64,000 nucleotides of DNA from Ureibacillus aquaedulcis (GTDB lineage: Bacteria; Bacillota; Bacilli; Bacillales_A; Planococcaceae), in contig NZ_JAUHTQ010000010.1 of assembly GCF_030418165.1 (NCBI RefSeq), forward strand, positions 56,365 to 120,364. Direction: 5' to 3'. The position numbers were made by a program, and so were the translations under genes. The notes below the pieces were generated by a model. That model was not told where the DNA came from, searched no databases, and saw only the letters and a program-made list of their open reading frames with translations. Numbering within the stretch: position 1 is the stretch's first letter; every line of letters begins with the position of its first letter. Shown here one piece after another: positions 1-8,650 of the stretch.

Positions 1-172
1 GTTATCTTTATCTAATAACTAGTAAACAATAATAAATGTTCTTAATGGATATCTGAAATTTTCTTATAGTATTCCTACACACTTTAGGGCAAAGAAAGGC
101 GAAAAATAGAAAAACTTGCTATACTAATAAAGATATTGGTAGGATTTTTTCTATTACGTTTGGAGGATTAAT

Positions 173-700
173 ATGAAAACTTCTACACTTTCGATTAATG
201 ATGTTTTACGATTTGCTAATCATGATTTCATGAATCAAATTCAATTAATTAAAATGTACCTAGACCTGGATAGGGTTGAAGATGCAAAAACGATGATTGA
301 AAAAATTTCAGAGCAAAGTAAAAGCCTTTCAAATATCAACAAATTAAAATTACCCAAGACGGTGGAATGGTTGCAAACGATCCAGTGGAGATATCCTGCG
401 TTTGAACTTACTTTGAATAGTAACGTAACTTTTCCGGTTGATCTGAAAAAAGATGGACAAATTGTAGAATACTTAGAAAAGACAGTTATTCATGTTTATG
501 ATACTCTAGATCCTTTTACTGAACAGCAACTAGATATCTCAATTGAAACAAACGAGGCACAATTCACTTTGCTCTTTGACTTAAAGGGTAAGTGGGAAAC
601 TGATTTGTTCAATTATGAAGAGAATAACAATATAAAGGTTCAAACATATGAGCAAACTACGAAAGAGTGGAAGTATGCTTTGAGCATAGAACAGGAGTGA
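173..700 (+). CDS. spo0B: Spo0B, sporulation initiation phosphotransferase
   Basis: Spo0B relays phosphate from Spo0F to Spo0A in the cytoplasmic phosphorelay that starts sporulation. The 175-residue protein is slightly shorter than B. subtilis Spo0B (192). Near the N terminus it has the motif [14 protein letters not shown]. His17 in this motif matches the phospho-accepting histidine of the family helical hairpin; the rest resembles a degenerate ATPase-like domain. A strong GGAGG ribosome site (161-165) supports the ATG at 173. The obg start lies five bases after the stop, the classic spo0B-obg pair, so co-transcription is expected. Family identity rests on the His motif and on context; the C-terminal half is weakly conserved, as is usual for Spo0B. 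Confidence 0.9.
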   Translation: MKTSTLSINDVLRFANHDFMNQIQLIKMYLDLDRVEDAKTMIEKISEQSKSLSNINKLKLPKTVEWLQTIQWRYPAFELTLNSNVTFPVDLKKDGQIVEYLEKTVIHVYDTLDPFTEQQLDISIETNEAQFTLLFDLKGKWETDLFNYEENNNIKVQTYEQTTKEWKYALSIEQE

Positions 701-705
701 ATGAA

Positions 706-1995
706 ATGTTTGTCGATCACGTAAAGATTTATGTGAAAGGTGGAGACGGCGGAGATGGTATGGTGGCCTTTCGCCGTGAAAAGTATGTACCGAATGGTGG
801 GCCAGCCGGTGGAGATGGCGGTAATGGAGGAAATGTTGTTTTCCTGGTAGAAGAAGGATTGCGAACACTTATGGACTTCCGTTACCAACGCCATTTTAAA
901 GCTGACCGTGGTGAACACGGCATGAGCAAAGGGATGCATGGAAGAAACTCGGGTGACTTAGTTGTAAAAGTCCCACCTGGTACAGTTGTTATGAACGAAG
1001 AAACAGGAGCAGTACTGGCTGATCTGGTGGAACATGGCCAAACAGCAGTCATTGCTCGCGGTGGACGTGGAGGACGGGGAAACAGCCGTTTTGCTACACC
1101 TGCAAATCCAGCGCCTGAACTTGCGGAAAAAGGTGAGCCAGGGCAGGAATTAAATGTTATATTAGAGTTAAAAGTGTTGGCAGACGTTGGTTTGGTTGGT
1201 TTCCCAAGCGTAGGTAAATCAACTTTGCTTTCTGTTGTGTCAGCTGCAAAACCAAAAATCGGTGCTTACCACTTCACAACGATTGTTCCTAATCTCGGAA
1301 TGGTTGAAACAGAAGATGGACGAAGCTTTGCCATGGCAGATTTACCGGGACTGATTGAAGGAGCCCATCAGGGTGTAGGCTTGGGGATGCAATTCCTTCG
1401 CCATATCGAAAGAACAAGAGTAATTGTCCATGTGATCGATATGTCAGGTATGGAGGGTCGTGATCCTTACGAAGATTACTTGACAATCAATGAAGAATTA
1501 AAGCAATATAATTTACGTTTGACTGAAAGACCACAGATTGTGGTTGCCAATAAAATGGACATGCCGGATGCGGAAGAAAACTTGAAAGAATTTAAAGAAA
1601 AAGTTGGAGATTCCGTAAAAGTATATCCAGTTTCTGCCGTTTCAAGACAAGGGTTGAAACCAGTATTGTTTGAAGTAGCGGACTTGCTTGAAGTTACACC
1701 TCATTTTGAATTACATGAAGTAGTTGCAGAAGATAGCGATGCAACGGTACTATATAAACATGAGAAAAAAGGTGAAGACTTCGAAATTACTCGTGATGAT
1801 GATGGAGCGTATGTACTGTCAGGCTACTCCATTGAGCGTCTATTCAAAATGACTGACTTTAGCCGTGAAGATGGTATTCGTCGATTTGCAAGACAATTAC
1901 GTGGAATGGGTGTCGATGAAGCCTTGCGTGAACGTGGAGCAAAAGACGGAGACATCGTCCGCCTGCTGGAGTTTGAATTTGAATTTGTAGAATAG
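706..1995 (+). CDS. obg: GTPase Obg (CgtA)
   Basis: Obg is an essential GTPase that binds the 50S subunit late in assembly and links growth to stress and sporulation signals. The N-terminal glycine-rich Obg fold covers about residues 1-158 ([11 protein letters not shown] and later Gly runs). The GTPase core has G1 [10 protein letters not shown]3 DLPGLIEGA and G4 NKMD, and a C-terminal OCT domain ends in acidic-aromatic residues. I start at ATG 706, giving 429 residues beginning MFVDHVK. AGGAG (693-697) sits eight bases upstream, and this matches the usual Obg start; an in-frame codon at 667 would only add residues overlapping spo0B. It is translationally close to spo0B and likely in the same operon. 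Confidence 0.97.
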   Translation: MFVDHVKIYVKGGDGGDGMVAFRREKYVPNGGPAGGDGGNGGNVVFLVEEGLRTLMDFRYQRHFKADRGEHGMSKGMHGRNSGDLVVKVPPGTVVMNEETGAVLADLVEHGQTAVIARGGRGGRGNSRFATPANPAPELAEKGEPGQELNVILELKVLADVGLVGFPSVGKSTLLSVVSAAKPKIGAYHFTTIVPNLGMVETEDGRSFAMADLPGLIEGAHQGVGLGMQFLRHIERTRVIVHVIDMSGMEGRDPYEDYLTINEELKQYNLRLTERPQIVVANKMDMPDAEENLKEFKEKVGDSVKVYPVSAVSRQGLKPVLFEVADLLEVTPHFELHEVVAEDSDATVLYKHEKKGEDFEITRDDDGAYVLSGYSIERLFKMTDFSREDGIRRFARQLRGMGVDEALRERGAKDGDIVRLLEFEFEFVE

Positions 1996-2035
1996 TTTTG
2001 GATTTTTGTATCGGTACAGATTTTGGGGGGAGAGT

Positions 2036-2491
2036 ATGAAAAACGTTGCCAATCAACGGTATTATTTAGTAAGGGAAGATGTGCTGACTGATGCAATGCA
2101 AAAAACATTAGAGGCAAAGCATTTATTGCAAAGTGGTGCGGTTTCTTCAATTTGGGATGCGGTAAAAGAAGTGGATTTATCGCGAAGCGCATTTTATAAA
2201 TATCGAGATGCCGTTTTTCCTTTTCACTCCATTGTACGTGAACGAATTCTAACGATTTTTATACAATTGCAAGATGAAAAAGGAACACTCGCAAGCCTAT
2301 TGGAAATTGTTACTGTTGCGCAATGCAATATTTTAACGATCCATCAAACCATACCTATACAGGGAAGAGCCAATGTCACCCTATCCCTGGATGTAACGAG
2401 CATGGTCTATGAACTGGATGAACTGATTCAACAATTGAAGAAATTGGAATTTGTCGAGTCTGCTGAAGTGATTAGTTCAGGTGCGCTTTAA
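2036..2491 (+). CDS. pheB: ACT domain protein PheB
   Basis: A small ACT-domain protein encoded between obg and pheA, as in B. subtilis. Residues 1-65 form a helical segment (LTDAMQKTLEAKHLL, then SRSAFYKYRDAVFPF). The C-terminal half, about residues 70-145, is the ACT fold (IFIQLQDEKGTLASLLEIV). ACT domains usually bind amino acids, so a role in sensing or tuning phenylalanine synthesis is inferred; its catalytic function is unknown. I prefer ATG 2036 (151 residues, near the B. subtilis length) because a GGGGGAGAG ribosome site lies directly upstream; the longer frame from 2006 has no such site. A terminator hairpin follows. Confidence 0.88.
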   Translation: MKNVANQRYYLVREDVLTDAMQKTLEAKHLLQSGAVSSIWDAVKEVDLSRSAFYKYRDAVFPFHSIVRERILTIFIQLQDEKGTLASLLEIVTVAQCNILTIHQTIPIQGRANVTLSLDVTSMVYELDELIQQLKKLEFVESAEVISSGAL

Positions 2492-2507
2492 CCTATAAAA
2501 ATAAAGA

Positions 2508-2540
2508 AGAGAGCAAAGGAAAATTTTGCTCTCTCTTTTT
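2508..2540 (+). terminator. Rho-independent terminator after pheB
   Basis: An inverted repeat pairs GAGAGCAAA (2509-2517) with TTTGCTCTC (2525-2533) and is followed by a T tract. It ends the spo0B-obg-pheB transcript before pheA. Confidence 0.85.
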
Positions 2541-2597
2541 CAACATAAAATAGATTGAATAATGATACTTATTAGTTAATTCAAGGGGGCCAACATA

Positions 2598-3470
2598 GTG
2601 AAAAATGATGAAGCCAAACAACAGATTGCATATTTAGGACCGGAAGCTTCCTTTACATATTTAGCAACGAAGAGTTTATTTCCGAGTGACGACCTTCTGC
2701 CTTTTTCAACCATACCTGAGTGCATTGAAGCAGTATCCGAAGAGAAGGTCAACCTAGCCGTAGTACCTCTGGAAAACACGATAGAAGGAACAGTGCCACT
2801 GACAATCGATTATTTATATCATGAGGCCAATTTGTTCATTGTAGCCGATTGCCTATCTAAAATTCAACAGCATTTAATGGTACATAAAAATCAAAAAGAC
2901 AATTGGGAAAAGATCGAAGAAATTTATTCGCATCCACATGCTTTAGCACAATGCCATAAATACCTGTACTACCGTTTTAGTTCTGTTCCGTTGAACCGAT
3001 ACTCTTCCACATCGGCTGCAGCCAAACTAGTATCGGAAAACCCGGATCGTTGCATTGCTGCCATTGGCAACAGTTCATCTGCAGAGAAATATGATCTGGA
3101 AATCGTGCAAAGAAATGTCCATGATTTTCAATTCAATCATACGCGTTTCCTGGTACTATCAAAAAAGAATATGCGTCTGCCCATCGAGAAATCAGAGGGA
3201 AATGCGAAGACCACTTTAATGATTACTTTACCCTTGAACGTATCGGGGGCACTACATCAAGTACTATCGGTTCTTGCTTGGCGTAAGCTGGATTTAAGCA
3301 AGATTGAATCACGTCCTCTAAAAACAGGTTTGGGGGAGTATTTCTTCATTATGGATGTACATGCGGATGAAAATGATGCTATGATGAAGGGAGCCATGGA
3401 AGAACTGGCGGCTCTGGGGTGCAGCGTAAAATCTCTTGGTACTTATTATACATACTTGACACAAGAGTGA
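2598..3470 (+). CDS. pheA: Prephenate dehydratase
   Basis: PheA converts prephenate to phenylpyruvate, the committed step to phenylalanine. The N-terminal dehydratase domain (residues 8-185) begins YLGPEASFTYLA and carries the substrate-binding NHTRFLVL segment with the catalytic Thr-Arg-Phe. The C-terminal ACT domain (about 200-285) contains KIESRPLKTGLGEYFF, the ESRP phenylalanine-binding motif of the family, so feedback inhibition by Phe is expected. It starts with GTG at 2598 behind AAGGGGG (2583-2589). At 290 residues it is of normal length for the monofunctional Gram-positive enzyme. It is separated from pheB by a terminator, so it probably has its own promoter. Confidence 0.96.
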   Translation: MKNDEAKQQIAYLGPEASFTYLATKSLFPSDDLLPFSTIPECIEAVSEEKVNLAVVPLENTIEGTVPLTIDYLYHEANLFIVADCLSKIQQHLMVHKNQKDNWEKIEEIYSHPHALAQCHKYLYYRFSSVPLNRYSSTSAAAKLVSENPDRCIAAIGNSSSAEKYDLEIVQRNVHDFQFNHTRFLVLSKKNMRLPIEKSEGNAKTTLMITLPLNVSGALHQVLSVLAWRKLDLSKIESRPLKTGLGEYFFIMDVHADENDAMMKGAMEELAALGCSVKSLGTYYTYLTQE

Positions 3471-3483
3471 TAGAGGTGTGAAT

Positions 3484-3870
3484 ATGAACATTATTCTATT
3501 TGATGGAGAATGCCATTTTTGTGATGCCAGTGTTCAATTTATCATTAAGCGGGATAGAAATAAGTATTTTAAGTTTGCTTCGATTCAAAGTGATATCGGG
3601 AAAAAATTGTTAAAAGAATTCCAGGTTCCTGAAACAGTGGATAGCCTCGTATTCATTGAAGGGAAACAGTGTTATGTAAAATCAACGGCAGCATTGAAAG
3701 TTGCTCGAAGGTTGGATGGGCCGTGGAGTTTGTTTTACCCCTTCTTATTCATCCCTTCGTTTTTGCGGGATGCAATCTACGATATTGTCGCAAAAAATCG
3801 CTACAAACTAGGAAAACAAAACGAATGTAAAATTCCGACAAAGGAAGAATTGGAACGGTTTATAAATTAA
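3484..3870 (+). CDS. DCC family thiol-disulfide oxidoreductase (DUF393)
   Basis: A 128-residue DCC-family protein, named for the Asp-Cys-Cys pattern seen here as LFDGECHFCDASVQF near the N terminus, a thioredoxin-like CxxC arrangement. Similar proteins (YuxK-like) are proposed thiol-disulfide oxidoreductases, but no substrate is established. The later segment PWSLFYPFLFIPSFLRDAIYDIVAKNRY is typical of the family. ATG 3484 is chosen over the GTG at 3478 because GAGGTG (3473-3478) then sits five bases upstream. The gene starts 13 bases after pheA and probably shares its transcript. A bidirectional terminator separates it from the convergent niaR. Confidence 0.85.
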   Translation: MNIILFDGECHFCDASVQFIIKRDRNKYFKFASIQSDIGKKLLKEFQVPETVDSLVFIEGKQCYVKSTAALKVARRLDGPWSLFYPFLFIPSFLRDAIYDIVAKNRYKLGKQNECKIPTKEELERFIN

Positions 3871-3871
3871 T

Positions 3872-3911
3872 AAAAGTGGGCTGCTCGCAATTGGAGAGCC
3901 CGCTTTTTTGT
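3872..3911. terminator. Bidirectional terminator between the DCC gene and niaR
   Basis: AAAAGTGGGCT (3872-3882) pairs with AGCCCGCTTTT (3897-3907). T-rich runs lie on the 3' side of both strands, so it can serve the convergent genes on either side. Confidence 0.8.
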
Positions 3912-3917
3912 TTCATT

Positions 3918-4451
3918 TTATCCTTCTTCGACTAAATATCCTTTTTCGCGCAGCATGTGTTCTGCCAGGTCTAATAGTTCTTCGGAAGAAGCGGAAATCT
4001 CATGCAAATGTGTACCATCTGTTAAAACGGATAGATAATTTGCATTTGTCTCATTGATACGGTGCAGGAAACTTTTTACATCATGTCGGTTTGATAACAT
4101 CATGGATGCGGTAATTTCACCGTAAACAGGATGGTCTATGATGACGCTTTTTAATGTAACCCCACAATCTACTATTGTTAACATTTCATCTTCAGCTTGT
4201 GCAGCTGTATGTAAACATACAATCTTTCGTTCGAAAATTTCCCTTTGCTCTTCGCTTTGCAGATAGACATAACCCTGGCTTGTCGCAATGATAGGTTCAT
4301 TCCGTGCTTTTAATAAGTTCATATCATTGACAATTACCTGCCTCGAAACATTTGCGTGATTTGCTAGATCTGTTCCTGTTATGGGATGCCTGCTCGCTTT
4401 TAAAATTTGAAGCAATTCATGTCGGCGATCCTCGCCCAACATTTTTTTCAT
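3918..4451 (-). CDS. niaR: Niacin-responsive transcriptional repressor NiaR
   Basis: NiaR (YrxA) represses NAD-synthesis and niacin-uptake genes when niacin is present. The N-terminal winged helix HTH_11 domain includes RRHELLQILKASRHPITGTDLA and VSRQVIVNDMNLL. The C-terminal 3H domain carries the expected histidines in CLHTAA, DHPVYGE and GTHLHEI, which bind metal and ligand. I start at ATG 4451 (177 residues; B. subtilis 180): AGAGGT (4463-4458, minus strand) is six bases upstream, whereas ATG 4457 abuts it and the longest frame from 4505 has no site. It is divergent from safA. No nad genes lie nearby, unlike B. subtilis where the nad operon is adjacent. Confidence 0.92.
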   Translation of the reverse strand: MKKMLGEDRRHELLQILKASRHPITGTDLANHANVSRQVIVNDMNLLKARNEPIIATSQGYVYLQSEEQREIFERKIVCLHTAAQAEDEMLTIVDCGVTLKSVIIDHPVYGEITASMMLSNRHDVKSFLHRINETNANYLSVLTDGTHLHEISASSEELLDLAEHMLREKGYLVEEG

Positions 4452-4566
4452 TTTCATACCTCTTTCATATGGAATTTCATGTATATACATCACTCTAACA
4501 TTCATAGTTTATCACGAGGAACAACACAAAGCGTTTTATTTTTTTGTGTCCTTTTCCTATGACTCA

Positions 4567-4575
4567 CATATTATA
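4567..4575 (+). promoter_or_regulatory. Candidate sporulation sigma (E/K type) -10 before safA
   Basis: CATATTATA matches the CATANNNTA -10 pattern of the mother-cell sigma factors E and K. It lies 30 bases before the safA start. The -35 is not clear. A spore coat gene is expected to use this class of promoter, so the call is partly contextual. Confidence 0.4.
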
Positions 4576-4597
4576 AAACGAGAAAAGGAGGATGTTT

Positions 4598-5959
4598 GTG
4601 CAAACTCATATTGTTCAAAAAGGTGAGACACTTTGGCGTATTGCTAAACAGTATGGTATAGGGCTTGATGAATTAAAACGTTTAAATACGCATTTGGCTA
4701 ACCCTGATTATATTGTTCCAGGAATGGAGATTATTTTGCCTGAAGGTGGCACAGCTAACCCGAAATCATCGATGACAAAAGGGCAGCAAACCGCACCGAT
4801 GCCATCCAAGGAAATGATGACTGCACCAAAAGAAAAATTAACTAGACCGGTAGAAAAAGAGCAACCGGTGAAAGAGGTCCCGAAAAAAATGGAAACTGCT
4901 CCGATTCCGGCACCAATCCCGCAGCCAATGCCGGTACCAATGCCGATGCCGATGCCAGCACCACAGGTCGATCTTATGCCGCAATTCCAATTCGATTTTG
5001 CACCACAAATGCATTTCGAGCACCCAAAAACTTTACCTGCACCGGCACCAATGCCGATGCCACAACCACAGCCAATCTATATACAAGTTCCACAACCAAA
5101 AGTAGAAACGAAGGTTGAACAAACTGTAGAAAAAGAAGTAGAGTACGTACAAGTACCGGTACCTCAACCACAAGTTATCTATGTCTGCTGTCCACAGCCA
5201 CAGCCGATGCCATGTGGATGTCATGAGAAAATGCATCACCATAATCCGTGTCATGAAAAAATGCATCATCATCACCCTTGTGGATGTCATGAGCAGGTAT
5301 ATTACCATAACCCATGTGGTTGCCAAGAACAGCATTATCACCAACCACATCCATATGGATTTGATGAATACGGTGATTATGATCAGGCACCATATGGATA
5401 CAATGAGCAGGATTATCAACAAATGCCGCAACAACATCATTACGATTGTGGCTGCGGTGGAGGAGGATACCCTTCTCAAGAAATGATGCATTATGGTATG
5501 GATAATTTTGAGCCAAACTATGATATGGCGCCAATGACGAATGTAGCACCCGCAATGGAAGAGCCATATGAAGACCAAGATGGATTGCCGGATTGGTTAT
5601 TGGATTCTTCGGAAGTAAAAGCAAATATGGTTGTTCAAGATTATGAGCAAGGTGCAGGTGCACAAAGCTTCGATGATTATAATCCATACGACCCTATGGA
5701 TGAAACCGGGCAAGGAGCTAACCCTTATCAAGAAGGATACAACTATGGAAACAGCGCTGCTCCATCTTCCCAAAACTATTACGGATCTTATGACATGCAA
5801 CCAGGAATGCAGGGTACCATGCAGCACATGATGCCGCAGCACATGATGCCTCAACAAATGATGCCACAGCACATGATGTCACAAAACATAATGCCACCAA
5901 ATTGCCAAGGATATCCTTATAACCCTTATTCATCTCAAAATAATCCTTGGAACTACTAA
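4598..5959 (+). CDS. safA: SafA-like LysM spore coat/cortex morphogenetic protein
   Basis: SafA anchors inner coat proteins at the cortex-coat interface. The N-terminal LysM domain (residues 1-48: HIVQKGETLWRIAKQYG, then VPGMEIILP) binds peptidoglycan. The rest is low complexity: a Pro/Met-rich stretch (residues 95-195), a Cys/His-rich block around residues 200-245 with HHHNPC, HHHHPC and CGCHE, an acidic Tyr/Gln-rich region, and a terminal block of repeated QHMMPQ. At 453 residues it is longer than B. subtilis SafA (387). GTG 4598 is preferred: AAGGAGG (4585-4591) is six bases upstream, while ATG 4592 directly abuts it. It is divergent from niaR, and a kinase-like gene begins one base after its stop. 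Confidence 0.88.
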   Translation: MQTHIVQKGETLWRIAKQYGIGLDELKRLNTHLANPDYIVPGMEIILPEGGTANPKSSMTKGQQTAPMPSKEMMTAPKEKLTRPVEKEQPVKEVPKKMETAPIPAPIPQPMPVPMPMPMPAPQVDLMPQFQFDFAPQMHFEHPKTLPAPAPMPMPQPQPIYIQVPQPKVETKVEQTVEKEVEYVQVPVPQPQVIYVCCPQPQPMPCGCHEKMHHHNPCHEKMHHHHPCGCHEQVYYHNPCGCQEQHYHQPHPYGFDEYGDYDQAPYGYNEQDYQQMPQQHHYDCGCGGGGYPSQEMMHYGMDNFEPNYDMAPMTNVAPAMEEPYEDQDGLPDWLLDSSEVKANMVVQDYEQGAGAQSFDDYNPYDPMDETGQGANPYQEGYNYGNSAAPSSQNYYGSYDMQPGMQGTMQHMMPQHMMPQQMMPQHMMSQNIMPPNCQGYPYNPYSSQNNPWNY

Positions 5960-5960
5960 A

Positions 5961-6818
5961 ATGCAAATTAAAAGCAATATATGGAAAAAGGAGACAGATC
6001 AAGGAACACTATTTATAAAAAAATATGATCATATAAAGGTTGCAGAAAAAGTTAAAACAATTCATCGGCAGCTGGGGGATATTAAGTTTCCATATGTTAT
6101 TCCGTTAGTTAAAAGCAAGGATTCGGATTTAGTTGTTCAGTATTGGCAACATGGGAGTTTTAGCGCCGATTTCTCAAATTCAGCTCATCGAAAACAAAGC
6201 TTTAAAATTTTGAAAGCATTGCATAATACGAGTGAGAAGATTGATTGGAAAAGTCAAGCAACATTCCCGAGACAACAACTTTATCAAAAGTGGAATGCAA
6301 GATTGGAACGTTTCTTAATTAATGAAAAAGAATTGCTTCCGTTATTGCAGCATGCTTATTATGATATTACATTGTTTGCAAGCAGAGTATTAAAACAAAT
6401 GCGTAAGCAAAAGAACAAAATAAGCGGGGAACTTACATTGCTTCATGGCGATGTAGTACATCATAATTTTTTAATTTGCAAAGATGGCAAAATGAAGTTA
6501 ATCGACTTTGATTTAGCAGTTGTAGGTGATTCAGCGGAGGAAATGATTCTTTGGATGCACCGCGTATTGCCTACAATTGATTATGATTTGGAAAAACTAT
6601 TGAATGAAAACCCCTATTTATATAAGCTTTGCTTGCAAAAAATTAATTATCTCCAATATCCTAATGAGCTATTAAGGGAATGGCTATATGTGCTGCAATT
6701 AGGTAAATATGAGCGGGAAGCTTTCTTAGACTATTTAATGCCATTTACCGAAAAAGCGTTAAGGCATTGGCCTGAATTAATAATAGAAACAGAAAAATTA
6801 TATTCGAATCGTCACTAA
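5961..6818 (+). CDS. Aminoglycoside-phosphotransferase-fold kinase, coat associated by context
   Basis: A 285-residue protein of the APH/choline-kinase fold. The catalytic loop LLHGDVVHHNFL (Asp, then Asn) and the metal-binding LIDFDLAVVGD motif are both present, so it should be an active kinase. The N-terminal lobe is divergent, with KKYD carrying a possible ATP-contacting lysine. Spore coat proteins CotS, CotI and YutH belong to this superfamily. Position one base after safA implies co-transcription and a role in coat or spore maturation; this is inference. No antibiotic-resistance function should be assumed. A terminator hairpin follows at 6874. Confidence 0.75.
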   Translation: MQIKSNIWKKETDQGTLFIKKYDHIKVAEKVKTIHRQLGDIKFPYVIPLVKSKDSDLVVQYWQHGSFSADFSNSAHRKQSFKILKALHNTSEKIDWKSQATFPRQQLYQKWNARLERFLINEKELLPLLQHAYYDITLFASRVLKQMRKQKNKISGELTLLHGDVVHHNFLICKDGKMKLIDFDLAVVGDSAEEMILWMHRVLPTIDYDLEKLLNENPYLYKLCLQKINYLQYPNELLREWLYVLQLGKYEREAFLDYLMPFTEKALRHWPELIIETEKLYSNRH

Positions 6819-6873
6819 GATTGCATAGTATGATAAAATAAGTAAGGCGTTTACTAAATATAAAAGTCAATTG

Positions 6874-6900
6874 GACCGTCTAATGGGACGGTCTCTTTTG
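6874..6900 (+). terminator. Terminator after the safA-kinase operon
   Basis: GACCGTC (6874-6880) pairs with GACGGTC (6887-6893) around a six-base loop, then TCTTTTGTTG. Confidence 0.75.
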
Positions 6901-6932
6901 TTGTTCATTTAGCTCATAGCGGAAGTTGGTTT

Positions 6933-6969
6933 ATATTGTTCGGGCTATACCCGAACAATATGCTATAAT
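6933..6969 (+). promoter_or_regulatory. ruvA promoter region with a perfect 12-bp inverted repeat
   Basis: ATATTGTTCGGG (6933-6944) is perfectly repeated in inverse at 6950-6961 around CTATA. It runs into a TATAAT -10 box (6964-6969), so it covers the expected -35 position. This looks like an operator. It is not the Bacillus LexA box (GAAC, four bases, GTTC): here the GAAC halves face outward. Confidence 0.55.
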
Positions 6970-6995
6970 CTATTCAGTGAATGTGGGGGATCTAG

Positions 6996-7616
6996 ATGTA
7001 TGATTATATAATTGGACAAATAAAACGGATAACACCGGAATATGTCGTTTTGGAACAACAGGGAATAGGATGGCAGATTTTCACGTCAAATCCTTTTGCC
7101 TTTCGTATAAGAGAAGAGCTTCAACAAATTTTTATACATATGCATGTACGGGAAGATGCCCAAATGCTATTTGGTTTTAAATCACTTGATGAAAGAGAGC
7201 TTTTCCGTAAACTCATTCTAGTGTCAGGGATTGGTCCTAAAGGTGCCTTGGCTATTTTAGCCAGCGGTAATCCTTCACAAGTTATTTCTGCTATTGAAAT
7301 GGAAGATGAAGCCTTTTTAGTCAAGTTTCCAGGCGTGGGAAAAAAGACAGCCAGACAAATGATCCTCGACTTGAAAGGGAAGCTTGGTTCACTGCTGGAT
7401 CAGGTGGAATTACCAAGCACGGAAGATGAATTGCCGTTATTCGGGGTTAACGCAAACAAACAAGAATTAGAGGAAGCAATTTTAGCTTTACTGGCACTTG
7501 GCTACTCTGAAAAAGAATTAACGAAAATCAGGCCGATCCTAGAGGAGAACGATGAACTGTCAACCACTGAAAGCTATATGAAACATGCATTACAGCTGTT
7601 GCTAAAAATGAAGTAA
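6996..7616 (+). CDS. ruvA: Holliday junction DNA helicase subunit RuvA
   Basis: RuvA binds the four-way Holliday junction and loads RuvB for branch migration. The 206-residue protein has the N-terminal OB-like domain (MYDYIIGQIKRITPEYVVLE), two helix-hairpin-helix motifs (VSGIGPKGALAIL and FPGVGKKTARQMI) and the flexible RuvB-binding C-terminal domain (ELEEAILALLALGYSEKEL). ATG 6996 is preceded by GGGGGA. It is followed 12 bases later by ruvB, the usual operon. Its promoter overlaps a strong palindrome, so regulation by DNA damage or another repressor is possible. Confidence 0.97.
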   Translation: MYDYIIGQIKRITPEYVVLEQQGIGWQIFTSNPFAFRIREELQQIFIHMHVREDAQMLFGFKSLDERELFRKLILVSGIGPKGALAILASGNPSQVISAIEMEDEAFLVKFPGVGKKTARQMILDLKGKLGSLLDQVELPSTEDELPLFGVNANKQELEEAILALLALGYSEKELTKIRPILEENDELSTTESYMKHALQLLLKMK

Positions 7617-7628
7617 GGAGGAGGAAAC

Positions 7629-8633
7629 ATGTCCGATCGAATTATTTCAAGTGAATCGAATGACTTTGATGAGCAGTATGAGTTATCCCTCAGGCCACAA
7701 AAACTTTCACAATATATCGGTCAGCACAAGGTAAAAGAAAATCTGAACATTTTTATTGAAGCCGCAAAGCTGAGACAGGAAAGCCTTGATCATGTATTAC
7801 TATACGGACCTCCGGGATTGGGGAAAACCACTTTAGCAACTGTTATTTCCAATGAAATGGATGTTAATATACGATTAACCAGTGGACCCGCAATTGAACG
7901 ACCTGGTGATTTAGCTGCAATCGTCAGTTCGCTGGAGCCGGGGGACGTTCTATTTATTGATGAAATTCACCGACTCCCAAGAGCCATAGAAGAGGTACTA
8001 TATCCGGCAATGGAGGACTTCTGCCTGGATATTGTGGTAGGAAAGGGACCTGAAGCACGCTCAATCCGCCTGGATTTACCACCCTTTACATTGGTCGGTG
8101 CTACAACAAGGGCCGGAGCATTATCTGCTCCATTAAGAGATCGATTTGGCGTGTTGCTAAGACTAGAATTTTATGATGAAGAGGCACTGGTTGAAATCGT
8201 CTTGCGCAGTAGCCAATTATTTAATGTTGAAATAGACCGGCTTGCCGCAAGAGAAATTGCACGCCGTTCAAGAGGAACTCCACGTATAGCAAATCGCCTA
8301 TTAAAGAGGGTACGGGATTATGCCCAGGTGCTCGGGGATGGGACCATTTCACATCCATTGGCAAATCAAGCACTGGAATTACTGCAAGTAGACCCACTGG
8401 GACTTGATCATATTGACCATAAATTGATGGTGGGTATGATCGAACGATTCCGAGGCGGTCCGGTTGGCCTTGATACCATTGCTGCATCGATAGGTGAAGA
8501 AAGCCAAACAATCGAGGATGTATATGAACCCTACTTAATGCAAATCGGGTTTATCCAAAGGACGCCAAGAGGGCGCGAAGCAACAAAATTAGCATATGAC
8601 CATTTTGGTTATACTTATCCAGAACAATCATAA
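7629..8633 (+). CDS. ruvB: Holliday junction branch migration ATPase RuvB
   Basis: RuvB is the hexameric AAA+ motor that drives branch migration on RuvA-bound junctions. The 334-residue sequence has Walker [10 protein letters not shown], Walker [10 protein letters not shown], sensor 1 GATTRAG, the arginine-finger region APLRDRFG, and a C-terminal winged helix ([20 protein letters not shown]). AGGAGGAGG precedes ATG 7629. The stop codon overlaps an in-frame ATG of queA, so the two genes are translationally close. Confidence 0.98.
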   Translation: MSDRIISSESNDFDEQYELSLRPQKLSQYIGQHKVKENLNIFIEAAKLRQESLDHVLLYGPPGLGKTTLATVISNEMDVNIRLTSGPAIERPGDLAAIVSSLEPGDVLFIDEIHRLPRAIEEVLYPAMEDFCLDIVVGKGPEARSIRLDLPPFTLVGATTRAGALSAPLRDRFGVLLRLEFYDEEALVEIVLRSSQLFNVEIDRLAAREIARRSRGTPRIANRLLKRVRDYAQVLGDGTISHPLANQALELLQVDPLGLDHIDHKLMVGMIERFRGGPVGLDTIAASIGEESQTIEDVYEPYLMQIGFIQRTPRGREATKLAYDHFGYTYPEQS

Positions 8634-8650
8634 TGAAAGAAGATGTAGAT

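Noticed and set aside
5033..5578. Long minus-strand open frames (up to 181 codons) opposite safA
   Set aside because: They mirror the low-complexity Pro/His/Met coding of safA, with Trp/Leu/His-rich nonsense composition and no ribosome sites.
6933..6961. LexA (SOS) box before ruvA
   Set aside because: The Bacillus box needs GAAC, four bases, GTTC. The palindrome present has the half-sites in the opposite order with a wide centre.
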